Shown: positions 36,571 through 44,151, counted from the stretch's first letter. The stretch is DNA of 64,000 nt from Variovorax sp. UMC13 (GCF_014170375.1 NZ_LZZW01000018.1:1-64000), one strand, 5' to 3'. Made by a program: numbers and translations. Notes: generated by a model not told the origin, from the letters alone.

Positions 36571-37327
36571 TCGAGCCTCCCCGCGCACCCGGTGCCTGTG
36601 CTGCGATGACGGCGTCAATGGCTGCATCCAACGATTGCCCGCCGTACTGATGGGGCCGCGATGCGTTGTCCATCGCCGCGATCCACCACTCCTTCCGCAT
36701 CGTCTTGCATTTGCTCCAGCGCGCCGCGTCCGCCTTGTCCGTATCTGCCTGGGGCTGGGTGCGGGTGTAGAGAGCTGCCACGGATCGCAGCAGCGCCATC
36801 AAGTCATCGTCGTCGAATCGATACTGTCCGTCATAGACGCCGTAGTCCGCATGCTCCAGCAGGGCCTTGATCTGCGAGTCCGTCACCGCCTCACTGGCGG
36901 GGAGAGTGGCCTGGGGTGGGGTGGCGAAGTCACCGTTGATGACACTGAGCCCAAAGTCGGTGAACTCGTAGCGATTCCCCGTGACACGGCGCACCAGCCC
37001 GATGGTGGCGAGCTTTTTCATCTTGGAAACCGGAACGTCGTAGTCCTGCCCATCCTCTGTGGTTTCGTAAAAGCGCCGAAGCGCCGCCATTTCATCGTCG
37101 AGGATGGCGAAAGGCAGCGCCGACGTCTCGCTGGGCGCCAGTGGCAGCGCCTGCTGCGGGGTGGCGGCCAGTGCGATCAGCTTGTCGGCGATGGTGAGGA
37201 GGTTGTTGCGCATGTGGTCCTCGCTCATGTGCGCGGCAGTGTGCGCGAACTGCGAGAGCGTCATCAGCGCCTCGCTGGGCGCCAGTGGAAGCGGAGCCCC
37301 GGCGATGGGTACGTGGGGTGCGGTCAT
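36563..37327 (-). CDS. Hypothetical phage protein with internal repeat
   Basis: The 254-aa protein has a proline/alanine-rich N-terminus with LPLAPSE occurring twice (residues 13-19 and 61-67), the DNA copies being an exact 18-bp direct repeat 48 codons apart. The middle part (MAALRRFYETTEDGQDYDVP...LATIGLVRRVTGNRYEFTDFG) looks like a small winged-helix domain, and the C-terminus is tryptophan- and lysine-rich (SKCKTMRKEWWIAAMDN). No family was recognised. It overlaps both neighbours and belongs to the early leftward operon. Confidence 0.65.
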   Translation of the reverse strand: MTAPHVPIAGAPLPLAPSEALMTLSQFAHTAAHMSEDHMRNNLLTIADKLIALAATPQQALPLAPSETSALPFAILDDEMAALRRFYETTEDGQDYDVPVSKMKKLATIGLVRRVTGNRYEFTDFGLSVINGDFATPPQATLPASEAVTDSQIKALLEHADYGVYDGQYRFDDDDLMALLRSVAALYTRTQPQADTDKADAARWSKCKTMRKEWWIAAMDNASRPHQYGGQSLDAAIDAVIAAQAPGARGGSND

Positions 37328-37920
37328 TCGCGTCCTCCCTTGCGTGCCGTTGGCGCTTCTGCGCGGTCAAGTCGCTCGATTTCTGCGCAGACCAGAGCGC
37401 CTGCCTTAACCAGCTCGCGGCGGCGGTCATCGTTGGCCTTCGCTTCCCAGCCAGATGGCACGATGGCCTGACCGAACGTGTCGCCGTAGCCTGTCTCTGC
37501 CGCCGGCCAGTCGCGAGCAGCTGGGGGCATCGCGTAGTACGCGGCCAAAGCTGCAATCTCGCCCTGGACGTGCTCGTCGTCGTGCTCGTAGGTCCACCCC
37601 TTAGCGAGCATCTGCCGAACGCGTTCCGCTGCGACGTCCTGGACAGCGCGCGGCGTAAAGGCCGCTGCAGCTGGGGAGCGACGCGCTCCGGGATCGATGC
37701 CGAGCCGGGTGCGCAACTGCGAGACGTCCTCGTGTGGCCGTGCGTACCAGTCCTCGGCGACAGCGGCCTCGTAGCGCGCTGTGATTGCTGCGGCGATCGG
37801 ATTGCTGGCCAGCCAGCGCGCATCGCCGTGCACCATGGTGCGCAGCCATTCGATGTGCTGGGCTTCCCATTGACGCGCCTCGCGCCAGGCGTGAAAGCGA
37901 GCGATTAACTTCTGGATCAT
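37324..37920 (-). CDS. Hypothetical phage protein of a common early-region family
   Basis: The 198-aa protein has a C-terminal half of a type often seen in phages of proteobacteria: DVAAERVRQMLAKGWTYEHD, then HVQGEIAALAAYYAM, and KANDDRRRELVKAGALVCAE with ERLDR. The spacing of histidines and acidic residues (EHDDEH) could bind metal, but no enzymatic role is established. The N-terminal 80 residues are different and basic/aromatic. It lies between the exonuclease and the repeat protein with 4-nt overlaps on both sides. Confidence 0.7.
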   Translation of the reverse strand: MIQKLIARFHAWREARQWEAQHIEWLRTMVHGDARWLASNPIAAAITARYEAAVAEDWYARPHEDVSQLRTRLGIDPGARRSPAAAAFTPRAVQDVAAERVRQMLAKGWTYEHDDEHVQGEIAALAAYYAMPPAARDWPAAETGYGDTFGQAIVPSGWEAKANDDRRRELVKAGALVCAEIERLDRAEAPTARKGGRE

Positions 37921-38426
37921 GGTGAGGTCCTGTCGCGGTGGATGTGAGCGGCACGGATCGCGACCGCGTCGGCCAGGGCGTTATGGGGGCACTTCGACTC
38001 GCCGTCTAGGTCGCGGCGGATCTCGAGCGTGAGTGGAGGCGTCTCGAGGCGCTCGCCTGGCCCGGTGATCAGCAGCTGGCAGAAGTGCGTGATGTCGTCC
38101 GGCCAGTCCGCGACGATGTGAATGGCGGGGTAGCGCGCAAGCCAGGCGGCCAGCTTCTCCTGCACCGTTGCTCGCGGCAGCGCTGGTTTGCCGATGATCG
38201 GCATGACGTTCACCGCGACCCATGGCACAGGGTTCTCGCAGCCGAGCGACTCGTAGAAGGTGAGGCCCTGCTCGTCGACCAATGCGATCGAGATCAGTTC
38301 ACCGCCCATGCCATTGAACTCGGTGTCGATCCAGAGGCGGGTGGGGTGGTAGACGGGCCAGAACCGTCGATCCGAATGCTCTGACTTGAGGGCGTCAACA
38401 TGCCCTGAGGTGTGGATGAGGTTCAT
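37917..38426 (-). CDS. DEDDh-type 3'-5' exonuclease
   Basis: The 169-aa protein has the first exonuclease motif LWIDTEFNGMGGELISIALV (D and E ligands, residues 30-50), a middle aspartate in IVADWPDDITHF, and the final H-x4-D motif KCPHNALADAVAIRAAH, which defines the DEDDh RNase T/DnaQ superfamily, close to the small Rv2179c-like exoribonucleases. It should degrade RNA or DNA from the 3' end. Oddly, the first 27 residues (TSGHVDALKSEHSDRRFWPV) look like the end of an SF3-helicase core. The start ATG 38426 overlaps the parB-like stop. Confidence 0.75.
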   Translation of the reverse strand: MNLIHTSGHVDALKSEHSDRRFWPVYHPTRLWIDTEFNGMGGELISIALVDEQGLTFYESLGCENPVPWVAVNVMPIIGKPALPRATVQEKLAAWLARYPAIHIVADWPDDITHFCQLLITGPGERLETPPLTLEIRRDLDGESKCPHNALADAVAIRAAHIHRDRTSP

Positions 38427-40528
38427 GGCCGTGCCTCCTTCGGGAACGGCCATGCCGCGCGCGGATCGAGTCCGGCTGGCTCTGGCCACAATGCGGCCGC
38501 GAGGCACTCCACGGCAGCGGGGGGCAGGGTCGCCGTGGAGCGGTCATCAAACACGATCCGCAACTGGCCATTGGAGAAAATTCGCGTGACCGCTCCTTCC
38601 AGCCCGTGCGTCGGCTCCTTTTCGTCAACTACGCGAATTCGGTCCGCGACTTGCATGATCCTCGCGGCAACCTCTCCAGCCGGCTCAGACGCCCCTGCTG
38701 GCTCAGCATCGAGTGCTTGCAGCGCGGCAGCGATGCTCGCGCTTGCCTCCTCGGGCGACGTCTTTGCCCGAGGCGCCCGCGCCGCAGGCTTCGATTTTTT
38801 TTCCACTCCCTTCGCACTTCCCTCCGCTTGCGCAGCCGGTTCGTCGCTGGCGGTAGCTTCCGCGCCTCGCTCGGCTCTGATCTCGGCTTGCACCTTCGCC
38901 TTGATCTCGTCGATGCTGATGTCCAATTGCAGCGCCAGATCGTCGATCGTCGGCGCCGAGTCATTGAAGACGTAGACGTCGTCCTCGTAGTCCCAGGACG
39001 CTGTGGCATCGCCCTGCAGCAGCACGAGGAGTAGGGTGTAGCCGACCTCGTTGTCATCAAGCGAGCGGACAGACGACAACACGATCTCCTCGCTGGGATA
39101 TCGCTCGGGCAGGCCGATCACATCTGCGAACGTGCTCTCGCCGCATCGCTGGTCGGCCATCGAGATCTCGAGCAGCACGCGGCGCAGCAGGTTGGCGCTT
39201 AGCGTGCGGATCTCGCCCGCACGGATGCGAGGCTCGATGGCTGCGATGGCTGCGGCACGCCACCGCGTTTGGTATGCCTCTGCCAGGTCGCGCGCTGCCA
39301 CCGCCGCTTCCCGTTCCTTCTGCTTCTGCGCCTGCTTGGCCATTGCAGCGTCGACCTTGCCGCCTTTGGCCTGGGCCTTTCCGCGGGCCTTCTCTGCCAG
39401 TGCGTCGGCAACGATCTCCTTCACCTCATTCGAGTGCGGGCTGACGAACAGCTTCACTTTGCCCTTGAGTTCGCGCTCGGGCAGGGCATCGCGCATCTCC
39501 TGGGTCAGTTCGCTGTAGCCCGTGATGGTGCCGTACCACTTATGCGGCTGCAGCTCCATCGCTTCCTTGCCTTCGATAACCTCCATGCCCTTCGCTCGCG
39601 CGACCGCGATCAAGGCTTCGGTGTGAGCCGTTTCCTTGCCGTGGAAGCATGGGGGATCGATACAGAGATCAGGGCCGTCGACGTCGGCGAAGAGATCCGG
39701 GTTCGCGCCGGTGCGCTTCGTGCAGGTGTTGCAGTCGCCGGCGGCCGGCAGCAGGCCGGCGTCGACGATGGAGAATTTCGCGGCCGACAGCTTCAGCATG
39801 ACGTTCTGCTGCACCCAAGATTGCAGGGCCCGGTAGCTCAGCCGCGGCGAGCCCTGGTGGTCCTTCTCGTTCGCGGCCTCGAGCGCCTTGATCTGCAGCT
39901 TCTCGTCGGGGATGCGCGCGATGAGCAGTGCCTTGCTGCCATCGATGTCGCCGCGGCGCAGTGCCTCGCGCGGGCCGGCCGTGAGCTCGAGGAGCTTGAG
40001 CCGGCTGTAGACGTAGGCGCGGCTCTTGCCGATGCGATCGCCGACGGCTTCCTTGAGCAGGCCGGTCTCGTCGCACAGCCGCTGATAGCCCTCGGCCTCC
40101 TCGAGCTCGGTGAGGTCGTCGCGTTGCAGGTTCTCGACGATCTGGATCTCGAGCACGGCTGCGTCGCTCAGCTGCCGGATCATCGCGGGGATCGTCTTCT
40201 GCTGTGCGAGCTTGCTGGCTCGGTACCGACGCTCTCCCGACACGATCTCGTGCGTGGGCAGTGGGTTGCCATCGCCACGGTTGCGGAACGTGTCATCCAG
40301 GCGCGAAGGCGGCAGCGGTCGCACGAGGATGGGTTGGTGCACGCCGCTGGCCTTGATGCTCTCGACCAGGTCCTGCATCTTGGCTTCGTTGAAGGTCTTG
40401 CGCGGGTTGGTGAGGCTAGGCGCGACCAGAGCGAGATCGAGCATCGCGAACAGCTCGACTGCCGTATCGGCTTCGGGCTGTTCTGCAATCGCGGCGCCGT
40501 CGCCGGCGGAGAATTCTTTGAGAGACAT
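38423..40528 (-). CDS. ParB/Spo0J-like protein, 701 aa
   Basis: The N-terminal 250 residues form a ParB module: TNPRKTFNEAKMQDLVESIK, then VSGERRYRASKLA (the CTP-binding GERRxRA box) and IVENLQRDDLTELEEAEGYQ, followed by the KorB-like HTH (VGDRIGKSRAYVYSRLKLLEL). A central cysteine group (DCNTCTKRT, LCIDPPC) could bind zinc; a long charged coil (AKQAQKQKEREAAVAARDLA) and an alanine-rich linker follow. No ParA is encoded nearby, so partition is unlikely; a role in DNA processing or regulation is inferred. A good ribosome site (GGAGTACCCC) precedes the ATG. Confidence 0.8.
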   Translation of the reverse strand: MSLKEFSAGDGAAIAEQPEADTAVELFAMLDLALVAPSLTNPRKTFNEAKMQDLVESIKASGVHQPILVRPLPPSRLDDTFRNRGDGNPLPTHEIVSGERRYRASKLAQQKTIPAMIRQLSDAAVLEIQIVENLQRDDLTELEEAEGYQRLCDETGLLKEAVGDRIGKSRAYVYSRLKLLELTAGPREALRRGDIDGSKALLIARIPDEKLQIKALEAANEKDHQGSPRLSYRALQSWVQQNVMLKLSAAKFSIVDAGLLPAAGDCNTCTKRTGANPDLFADVDGPDLCIDPPCFHGKETAHTEALIAVARAKGMEVIEGKEAMELQPHKWYGTITGYSELTQEMRDALPERELKGKVKLFVSPHSNEVKEIVADALAEKARGKAQAKGGKVDAAMAKQAQKQKEREAAVAARDLAEAYQTRWRAAAIAAIEPRIRAGEIRTLSANLLRRVLLEISMADQRCGESTFADVIGLPERYPSEEIVLSSVRSLDDNEVGYTLLLVLLQGDATASWDYEDDVYVFNDSAPTIDDLALQLDISIDEIKAKVQAEIRAERGAEATASDEPAAQAEGSAKGVEKKSKPAARAPRAKTSPEEASASIAAALQALDAEPAGASEPAGEVAARIMQVADRIRVVDEKEPTHGLEGAVTRIFSNGQLRIVFDDRSTATLPPAAVECLAAALWPEPAGLDPRAAWPFPKEARP

Positions 40529-40543
40529 GGGGTACTCCGAGGG

Positions 40544-41302
40544 TCAGGGCCGCGCGCGGCCGAGTGGGTTGAAGGGGGCTGGGATGGAATGGAGGGCACG
40601 GCTTAGCGCCTGGGCGGCCTTCTCGATCTCGTGGCCGAGGTCCAGCGCCTGGCACTTGAGTTCGTCTAGAGCCGCTGCGAGCGCTCGGGCATGGGCGGAG
40701 ATGCGCTGCAGCTCGGCAGCTGTTTTGCTGGCGGACGGATCCGGCGCTGCGGCCACCTTGGCGGGTGCTGGCGCCACAGCTGGCGGCACGAACCCGGGCA
40801 GGGAGATCGCATGCTGGCCATTCACGTGCACGCGCTGAAGCACCTCCTTTTCGATCGGTGTGCTAAAGCTCGCGAGGACCTGCTTCAGCGGCAGGCCAAA
40901 CTGATCGGAGATCTCGCGGTGCGTGAAGTACTTCGGCGCGCCTGGTGCGCGGAGAGCTGTCAATACGCGCGAGGGAACGCTGTTCGCCCGCGGCTGCCAT
41001 TCCGCCGCGACACGGCCGGCCGGCGTGAGCTGGGCAGCAGGCGGGCGCTTGGCGGCGGCTTGCGGGGGCGCTGGTGGCGGTGCCGGCGCAACTCGGTGCA
41101 TCAAGGCCACGGGCTGCCTTTCGCGCATGCTGGGCAGAGATACCCGCGCTCCACCAGGTGGGACCTGCGTGTCGCCCATCCGGCTCGGCAGAGCGAGGGC
41201 GTCGTAGGCGCCCGGCCGGGGCGAGCGCGTCGCCAACTCGGCGCCGGTGTAGACCTCGCGCGATGGCGACATGCGCGGGCCTGCGACAGTCGGCTTCGTC
41301 AT
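40544..41302 (-). CDS. Hypothetical phage protein
   Basis: The 252-aa protein starts at ATG 41302, overlapping the upstream stop by 4 nt. Proline/alanine-rich stretches (VAPAPPPAPPQAAAKRPPAA) separate a folded middle segment (RVLTALRAPGAPKYFTHREI, SDQFGLPLKQVLASFSTPIE) that looks like a winged-helix or MarR-like DNA-binding fold. The C-terminus (ISAHARALAAALDELKCQAL) is a predicted coiled coil. Function is unknown; a regulator is possible. It lies 15 bases upstream of the parB-like gene. Confidence 0.65.
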   Translation of the reverse strand: MTKPTVAGPRMSPSREVYTGAELATRSPRPGAYDALALPSRMGDTQVPPGGARVSLPSMRERQPVALMHRVAPAPPPAPPQAAAKRPPAAQLTPAGRVAAEWQPRANSVPSRVLTALRAPGAPKYFTHREISDQFGLPLKQVLASFSTPIEKEVLQRVHVNGQHAISLPGFVPPAVAPAPAKVAAAPDPSASKTAAELQRISAHARALAAALDELKCQALDLGHEIEKAAQALSRALHSIPAPFNPLGRARP

Positions 41303-41682
41303 GCCTTGCTCCTCGGAATTGCGTCCGCCCATGGGCAGTCCGGCTGGTGCGGCGCCCACGCCCCCACCGCGCACAGTCGGCACCCCGCGCAGTAGGCGAG
41401 CTCGTCGGCGTTGGGCCCGCGCCTGGCAGGCGACTTGCGGCGCTGTATCCGGCGATAGAACGCCATGCTGGCGACGATCCCGAAGGGTCCGCCTGCGAGG
41501 TAGGCTGCGACCTCGAGGCCGCTCGCGTCAGGGGCAAGCTTGAAGAGAACCAAGTTGCAGGCGCCGATCGCGAGGCTGTTGAAGAATGCTCCGACGTGAT
41601 GGCCGTTGTTCACCAACTGGCTCTGCAGGCCCAGCGCAAACACGAGGCCGAACGTGCTGGCCAGGAGATAGACGGCGCTCAA
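41299..41682 (-). CDS. Small membrane protein starting with TTG
   Basis: No ATG or GTG fits this frame. TTG 41682 overlaps the upstream stop (TTGA) and has GGAGAGG five bases before it, so it is the probable start, giving 127 residues. Two to three membrane helices follow (SAVYLLASTFGLVFALGLQS, FFNSLAIGACNLVLF, EVAAYLAGGPFGIVASMAFY), then a basic cytoplasmic tail with two cysteine pairs (YCAGCRLCAVG). The function is unknown; an inner-membrane accessory role, such as exclusion of other phages, is speculation. Confidence 0.6.
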   Translation of the reverse strand: MSAVYLLASTFGLVFALGLQSQLVNNGHHVGAFFNSLAIGACNLVLFKLAPDASGLEVAAYLAGGPFGIVASMAFYRRIQRRKSPARRGPNADELAYCAGCRLCAVGAWAPHQPDCPWADAIPRSKA

Positions 41683-42146
41683 GATTGCCTCTCCTGGCCG
41701 GCCGAGACGTAGGGCGGGCGGTACGCATCGTCGCGTGAGGCAAGGTGCTTCTTGATGGCGGAAGCATCGGCTGGATCGATTGCCGTGACCACGTTGATGG
41801 TCGGCGCGCCGCGGCCGATGTGCACGCGGTCGATGTTCACGCCGTCCATGGCGGAGCGAATCAGGACCTCTCGCCCAAGGGCGCGCTTCGCACGGTCCCG
41901 GATCTCTTGAGTCACGGCGAGGCCGAATTGCTCGACATGCAGAAGATCGAGTGCCAAGGCGACCAGCGGCACCTCGGCCGGGTCGTAGATAACTTCGGCG
42001 CCCCGCTTGAACGCGGTGCCGAGGAGCTCCATGGCCAGCCCTTGGGCTAAGGTGATGCCTACCCCTACGATGGGGCGGTCGGCGTCCGTGCGCACGCTGA
42101 CGTGGCCATGCGGCAGGTCGACGATGGTGATGGTGATGGAGGCCAT
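41679..42146 (-). CDS. Hypothetical phage protein
   Basis: The 155-aa protein begins MASITITIVDLPHGHVSVRT and is rich in short beta strands with a later helical stretch (VTQEIRDRAKRALGREVLIR). It has no signal peptide, membrane helix or cysteine pair. I do not recognise a family. Nine bases separate it from the upstream gene; the stop overlaps the TTG start of the membrane protein. It belongs to the early leftward operon. Confidence 0.6.
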   Translation of the reverse strand: MASITITIVDLPHGHVSVRTDADRPIVGVGITLAQGLAMELLGTAFKRGAEVIYDPAEVPLVALALDLLHVEQFGLAVTQEIRDRAKRALGREVLIRSAMDGVNIDRVHIGRGAPTINVVTAIDPADASAIKKHLASRDDAYRPPYVSAGQERQS

Positions 42147-42154
42147 CTGGTCTT

Positions 42155-42547
42155 TCAGTGGGAGGGGGTGATCGCCACCGACAGCACATGCGGAAACACC
42201 GTCAGCATGTCGATCAAGGTGGTGCGGAAGGAGACGTGCGTGCCGCGCTTCAGGGCAGCGGCGGAGGCCTCCGCTTCTTTGCGCTTGTTCTCGGGAAACG
42301 CCTGCTCGACGTGAATGCGCCGGTGCAGAAGGTTCGAGCCGATCGGCGTCAGGTCGAGACAGAGCACGGGGCGGGTGTGCGTCCCGTCGGCATCGAGTTG
42401 GTTGCGGATCACCGCGTGACTTGCCATGCGGCCGTGGATCTCGATGACTAGGTCATCGCTGGCCTGCAGCGAGTTCGGCGCATCGTCGGGCGCGTCGAGC
42501 ATGTCAGCCGGCACCGTCAGTGCAGACGTCTGTACTGCCGCGCTCAC
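42155..42547 (-). CDS. Hypothetical protein, possible OB-fold ssDNA-binding type
   Basis: GTG 42547 overlaps the upstream stop (GTGA) and gives 130 residues. The pattern VIEIHGRMASHAVIRNQL, PVLCLDLTPIGSN, then AALKRGTHVSFRTTLIDML suggests a five-stranded barrel as in phage single-strand binding proteins, but key aromatic residues are few, so this is only an impression. The first codons include the dispersed palindrome CAGACGTCTG (42518-42537, encoding VQTS). No ATG start is available in a sensible place. Confidence 0.55.
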   Translation of the reverse strand: MSAAVQTSALTVPADMLDAPDDAPNSLQASDDLVIEIHGRMASHAVIRNQLDADGTHTRPVLCLDLTPIGSNLLHRRIHVEQAFPENKRKEAEASAAALKRGTHVSFRTTLIDMLTVFPHVLSVAITPSH

Positions 42548-42792
42548 GAACCGACCCCCGGGATCTTCATGCCGGAGAGGCCGAGGGCGATGCCGGTCAG
42601 GGCGAACACGCTGACGACGAACATGGCGAGGAAGGCGCGCCAGACCCCCGCCATGCATGCGAGGCGGTCCGAGTTGTCCTCGGGCTGATCCACATAGTCC
42701 TGCTGCCCGCGCAGCACTTGCTCGGCGCGCACCGCCTCGTCATAGGCGCGGGCCAGGCTTTCTGCGACCCATGGGTCAAGGTCGGGCTTCAT
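42544..42792 (-). CDS. Small single-pass membrane protein
   Basis: The 82-aa protein starts at ATG 42792, overlapping the upstream stop by 4 nt. A charged N-terminal half (DPWVAESLARAYDEAVRAEQ) is followed by one membrane helix (FLAMFVVSVFALTGIALGLS) and a short tail. Function is unknown. It forms a pair with another small membrane protein just upstream. Confidence 0.55.
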   Translation of the reverse strand: MKPDLDPWVAESLARAYDEAVRAEQVLRGQQDYVDQPEDNSDRLACMAGVWRAFLAMFVVSVFALTGIALGLSGMKIPGVGS

Positions 42793-43004
42793 CGGCGAGC
42801 CCTCCGCGCTTCCATGCGTTCGTCCCACAGCGCCTGGTCTAGCCTGTCTTCGGCCTTGAATGCGAGTGCCTCGTCGCGGGCGAGGGCCGCCGCACGCGCC
42901 TCGGCGGCCGTGGGCGCCTCAGGGTTCGTCGCCGCGCCAAGGGCTGCGATAACGAAAGCCGCGATCACGCCGACCAACCAGCGGGTGATGAGCGCGTTGA
43001 TCAC
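42789..43004 (-). CDS. Small membrane protein
   Basis: The 71-aa protein has an N-terminal membrane helix (LITRWLVGVIAAFVIAALGA) and a highly charged, alanine-rich helical tail (EARAAALARDEALAFKAEDR). The helix may act as an uncleaved anchor or a signal peptide. It overlaps both neighbours by 4 nt. Function is unknown. Confidence 0.55.
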   Translation of the reverse strand: MINALITRWLVGVIAAFVIAALGAATNPEAPTAAEARAAALARDEALAFKAEDRLDQALWDERMEARRARR

Positions 43005-43195
43005 GACGCACCACCAGTGGAAGCTATGACGGCGTCGGCTAGCTGAACAGCACGAGTGGCCAGCGCGGCAGCGACTTCGCCGTTTTTTTCGTCAAGGAGC
43101 TCGTATCCGATCGAGCTGATCATTGCCACGGCGATGCGCTGCGTCAGTTCTTGGCGCGCAGTTGGAGGCGGATCTTTCTTGGGGGTGGTTGCCAT
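43001..43195 (-). CDS. Small protein, first gene of the early leftward operon
   Basis: The 64-aa protein (TARQELTQRIAVAMISSIGY, then EVAAALATRAVQLADAVIAS) is helical and has no recognised family. A good ribosome site (CCAGGAGTG) precedes ATG 43195. It lies 29 bases below the predicted start of the left promoter at 43231-43259 and would be the first product made on induction. Confidence 0.6.
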   Translation of the reverse strand: MATTPKKDPPPTARQELTQRIAVAMISSIGYELLDEKNGEVAAALATRAVQLADAVIASTGGAS

Positions 43196-43230
43196 CTCTT
43201 CACTCCTGGCAGCGGGATTGCTGCGGAGTG

Positions 43231-43259
43231 AGTATCAGCGGCGCTTTTCATTGTGTCAA
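43231..43259 (-). promoter_or_regulatory. Left early promoter
   Basis: On the minus strand, consensus TTGACA (43259-43254), a 17-base spacer and GATACT (43236-43231) form a strong sigma70 promoter for the early leftward operon. Operator half-sites overlap both boxes, so repression by the prophage repressor is expected. Confidence 0.75.
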
Positions 43260-43294
43260 CAGCGTCGCTGATTTTTAGTGGTTTTCGCGCTGAT
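43234..43294. promoter_or_regulatory. Operator half-sites at the left promoter
   Basis: ATCAGCG or its complement CGCTGAT occurs at 43234-43240, 43266-43272 and 43288-43294. The first lies on the -10 box, the second just upstream of the -35 box. The same heptamer makes up the palindrome in the immunity region, so one regulator should bind both. Confidence 0.65.
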
Positions 43295-43313
43295 AGGTTT
43301 GACGCGGAGGCGC

Positions 43314-43338
43314 AAAAAAGCCCGCCGGAGCGGGCTTT
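43314..43338 (-). terminator. Terminator of the lysogenic operon
   Basis: The stem AAAGCCCGC / GCGGGCTTT with a CGGA loop is followed on the minus strand by a T-run (complement of AAAAAA at 43314-43319). It lies 20 bases after the lipoprotein stop and isolates the repressor operon from the left early promoter. Confidence 0.8.
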
Positions 43339-43357
43339 GTGCCAGGTTGGCGGTGTT

Positions 43358-43831
43358 CTACTCGGCCCGACGGAGGAGTGGGGCGTTGTAACCGCTCTGC
43401 CCGTAGCCCGCCTGCCCCTGGCTGGGTTTGGTGGAAAGGGGTGCGTCAAATGTCAGCATCCCGAAACGTTCAATGCAAACCTTGGAAGAGATCTGTTCTG
43501 TATCGAAGTTGAGCAATTTCGCATACGTGGAGCGTGTCACTTTGAATTGCCCGTTGTCTTCGATGTCAGCAACGATGTACTGAAACGCACCGGCTATCAC
43601 ATCAATTCGATAGCCCGTTGCTCGCTTTACTTGCCGAACGTGCGTCGCCATGGCCATGCTTTGGGAGCCTAGAAACCCGTCGAATACGCAGTCTACGAAC
43701 TGCGCCTGCTCGCCTTGACGAAAGGTGCCCGCTTGAATTGTTTCAAACGAGCCCGGCTTGGCGGCAGTTGTCGGAGCGGTGCCGCATGCAGAAATTACTA
43801 GGCACGCACTCAAAGTTAGCAGGAATTTCAC
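43358..43831 (-). CDS. Prophage lipoprotein in the repressor operon
   Basis: The 157-aa protein starts at GTG 43831, whose G is shared with the stop of the preceding gene (TAGTG). It has a lipoprotein signal peptide MKFLLTLSACLVISAC with the lipid-modified cysteine at 16. The mature part has two further cysteines (VDCVFDG, SKVCIERFG) and no known domain. As it is co-oriented with the repressor and followed by a terminator, it should be made in the lysogen. Envelope lipoproteins in this position often serve superinfection exclusion; that is inference. Confidence 0.72.
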   Translation of the reverse strand: MKFLLTLSACLVISACGTAPTTAAKPGSFETIQAGTFRQGEQAQFVDCVFDGFLGSQSMAMATHVRQVKRATGYRIDVIAGAFQYIVADIEDNGQFKVTRSTYAKLLNFDTEQISSKVCIERFGMLTFDAPLSTKPSQGQAGYGQSGYNAPLLRRAE

Positions 43832-44151
43832 TACGAGCCTTTCAATCCGCGGGGCAGGGGGCGCCGTGCGGTAACGTTCTTGAGGGGGGCTGATCGGGTG
43901 TAGCCTACATCGCCTGCATCCACGAGGCGATCTGTCACCGTATTCAAGCCCTGCAGAAGGGTGTAAGCCGCAAACTGGAGGCGGTCAGCGAAGCTGCCAT
44001 GAATGCCATAGTTTGTCTTGCCGTCCGGGCCCTCCCAGAAGTAAATTAGGCCCTTCATATTGCCCGAACGCTCGGCTTGGCTCAGATTCGCCACCAAGTC
44101 CGCAAAGCTATCGCTTCTTTCCCGCGTCGGGAAGTTGAAAATTCGTCCCAT
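43831..44151 (-). CDS. Hypothetical protein in the repressor operon
   Basis: The 106-aa soluble protein starts at ATG 44151 (a TTG eight codons upstream is possible), overlapping the repressor gene by 44 nt. It begins MGRIFNFPTRERSDSFADLV and contains GLIYFWEGPDGKTNYGIHGS, with a basic C-terminus (TARRPLPRGLKGS). I do not know the family. AAGGA stands ten bases before the ATG. It is expected to be expressed with the repressor in the lysogen. Confidence 0.65.
   Translation of the reverse strand: MGRIFNFPTRERSDSFADLVANLSQAERSGNMKGLIYFWEGPDGKTNYGIHGSFADRLQFAAYTLLQGLNTVTDRLVDAGDVGYTRSAPLKNVTARRPLPRGLKGS

Noticed and set aside
38423..40528. Plasmid-like partition system (phage-plasmid)
   Set aside because: No ParA ATPase or clear centromere repeats adjoin the ParB-like gene, and the element is integrated at a tRNA.
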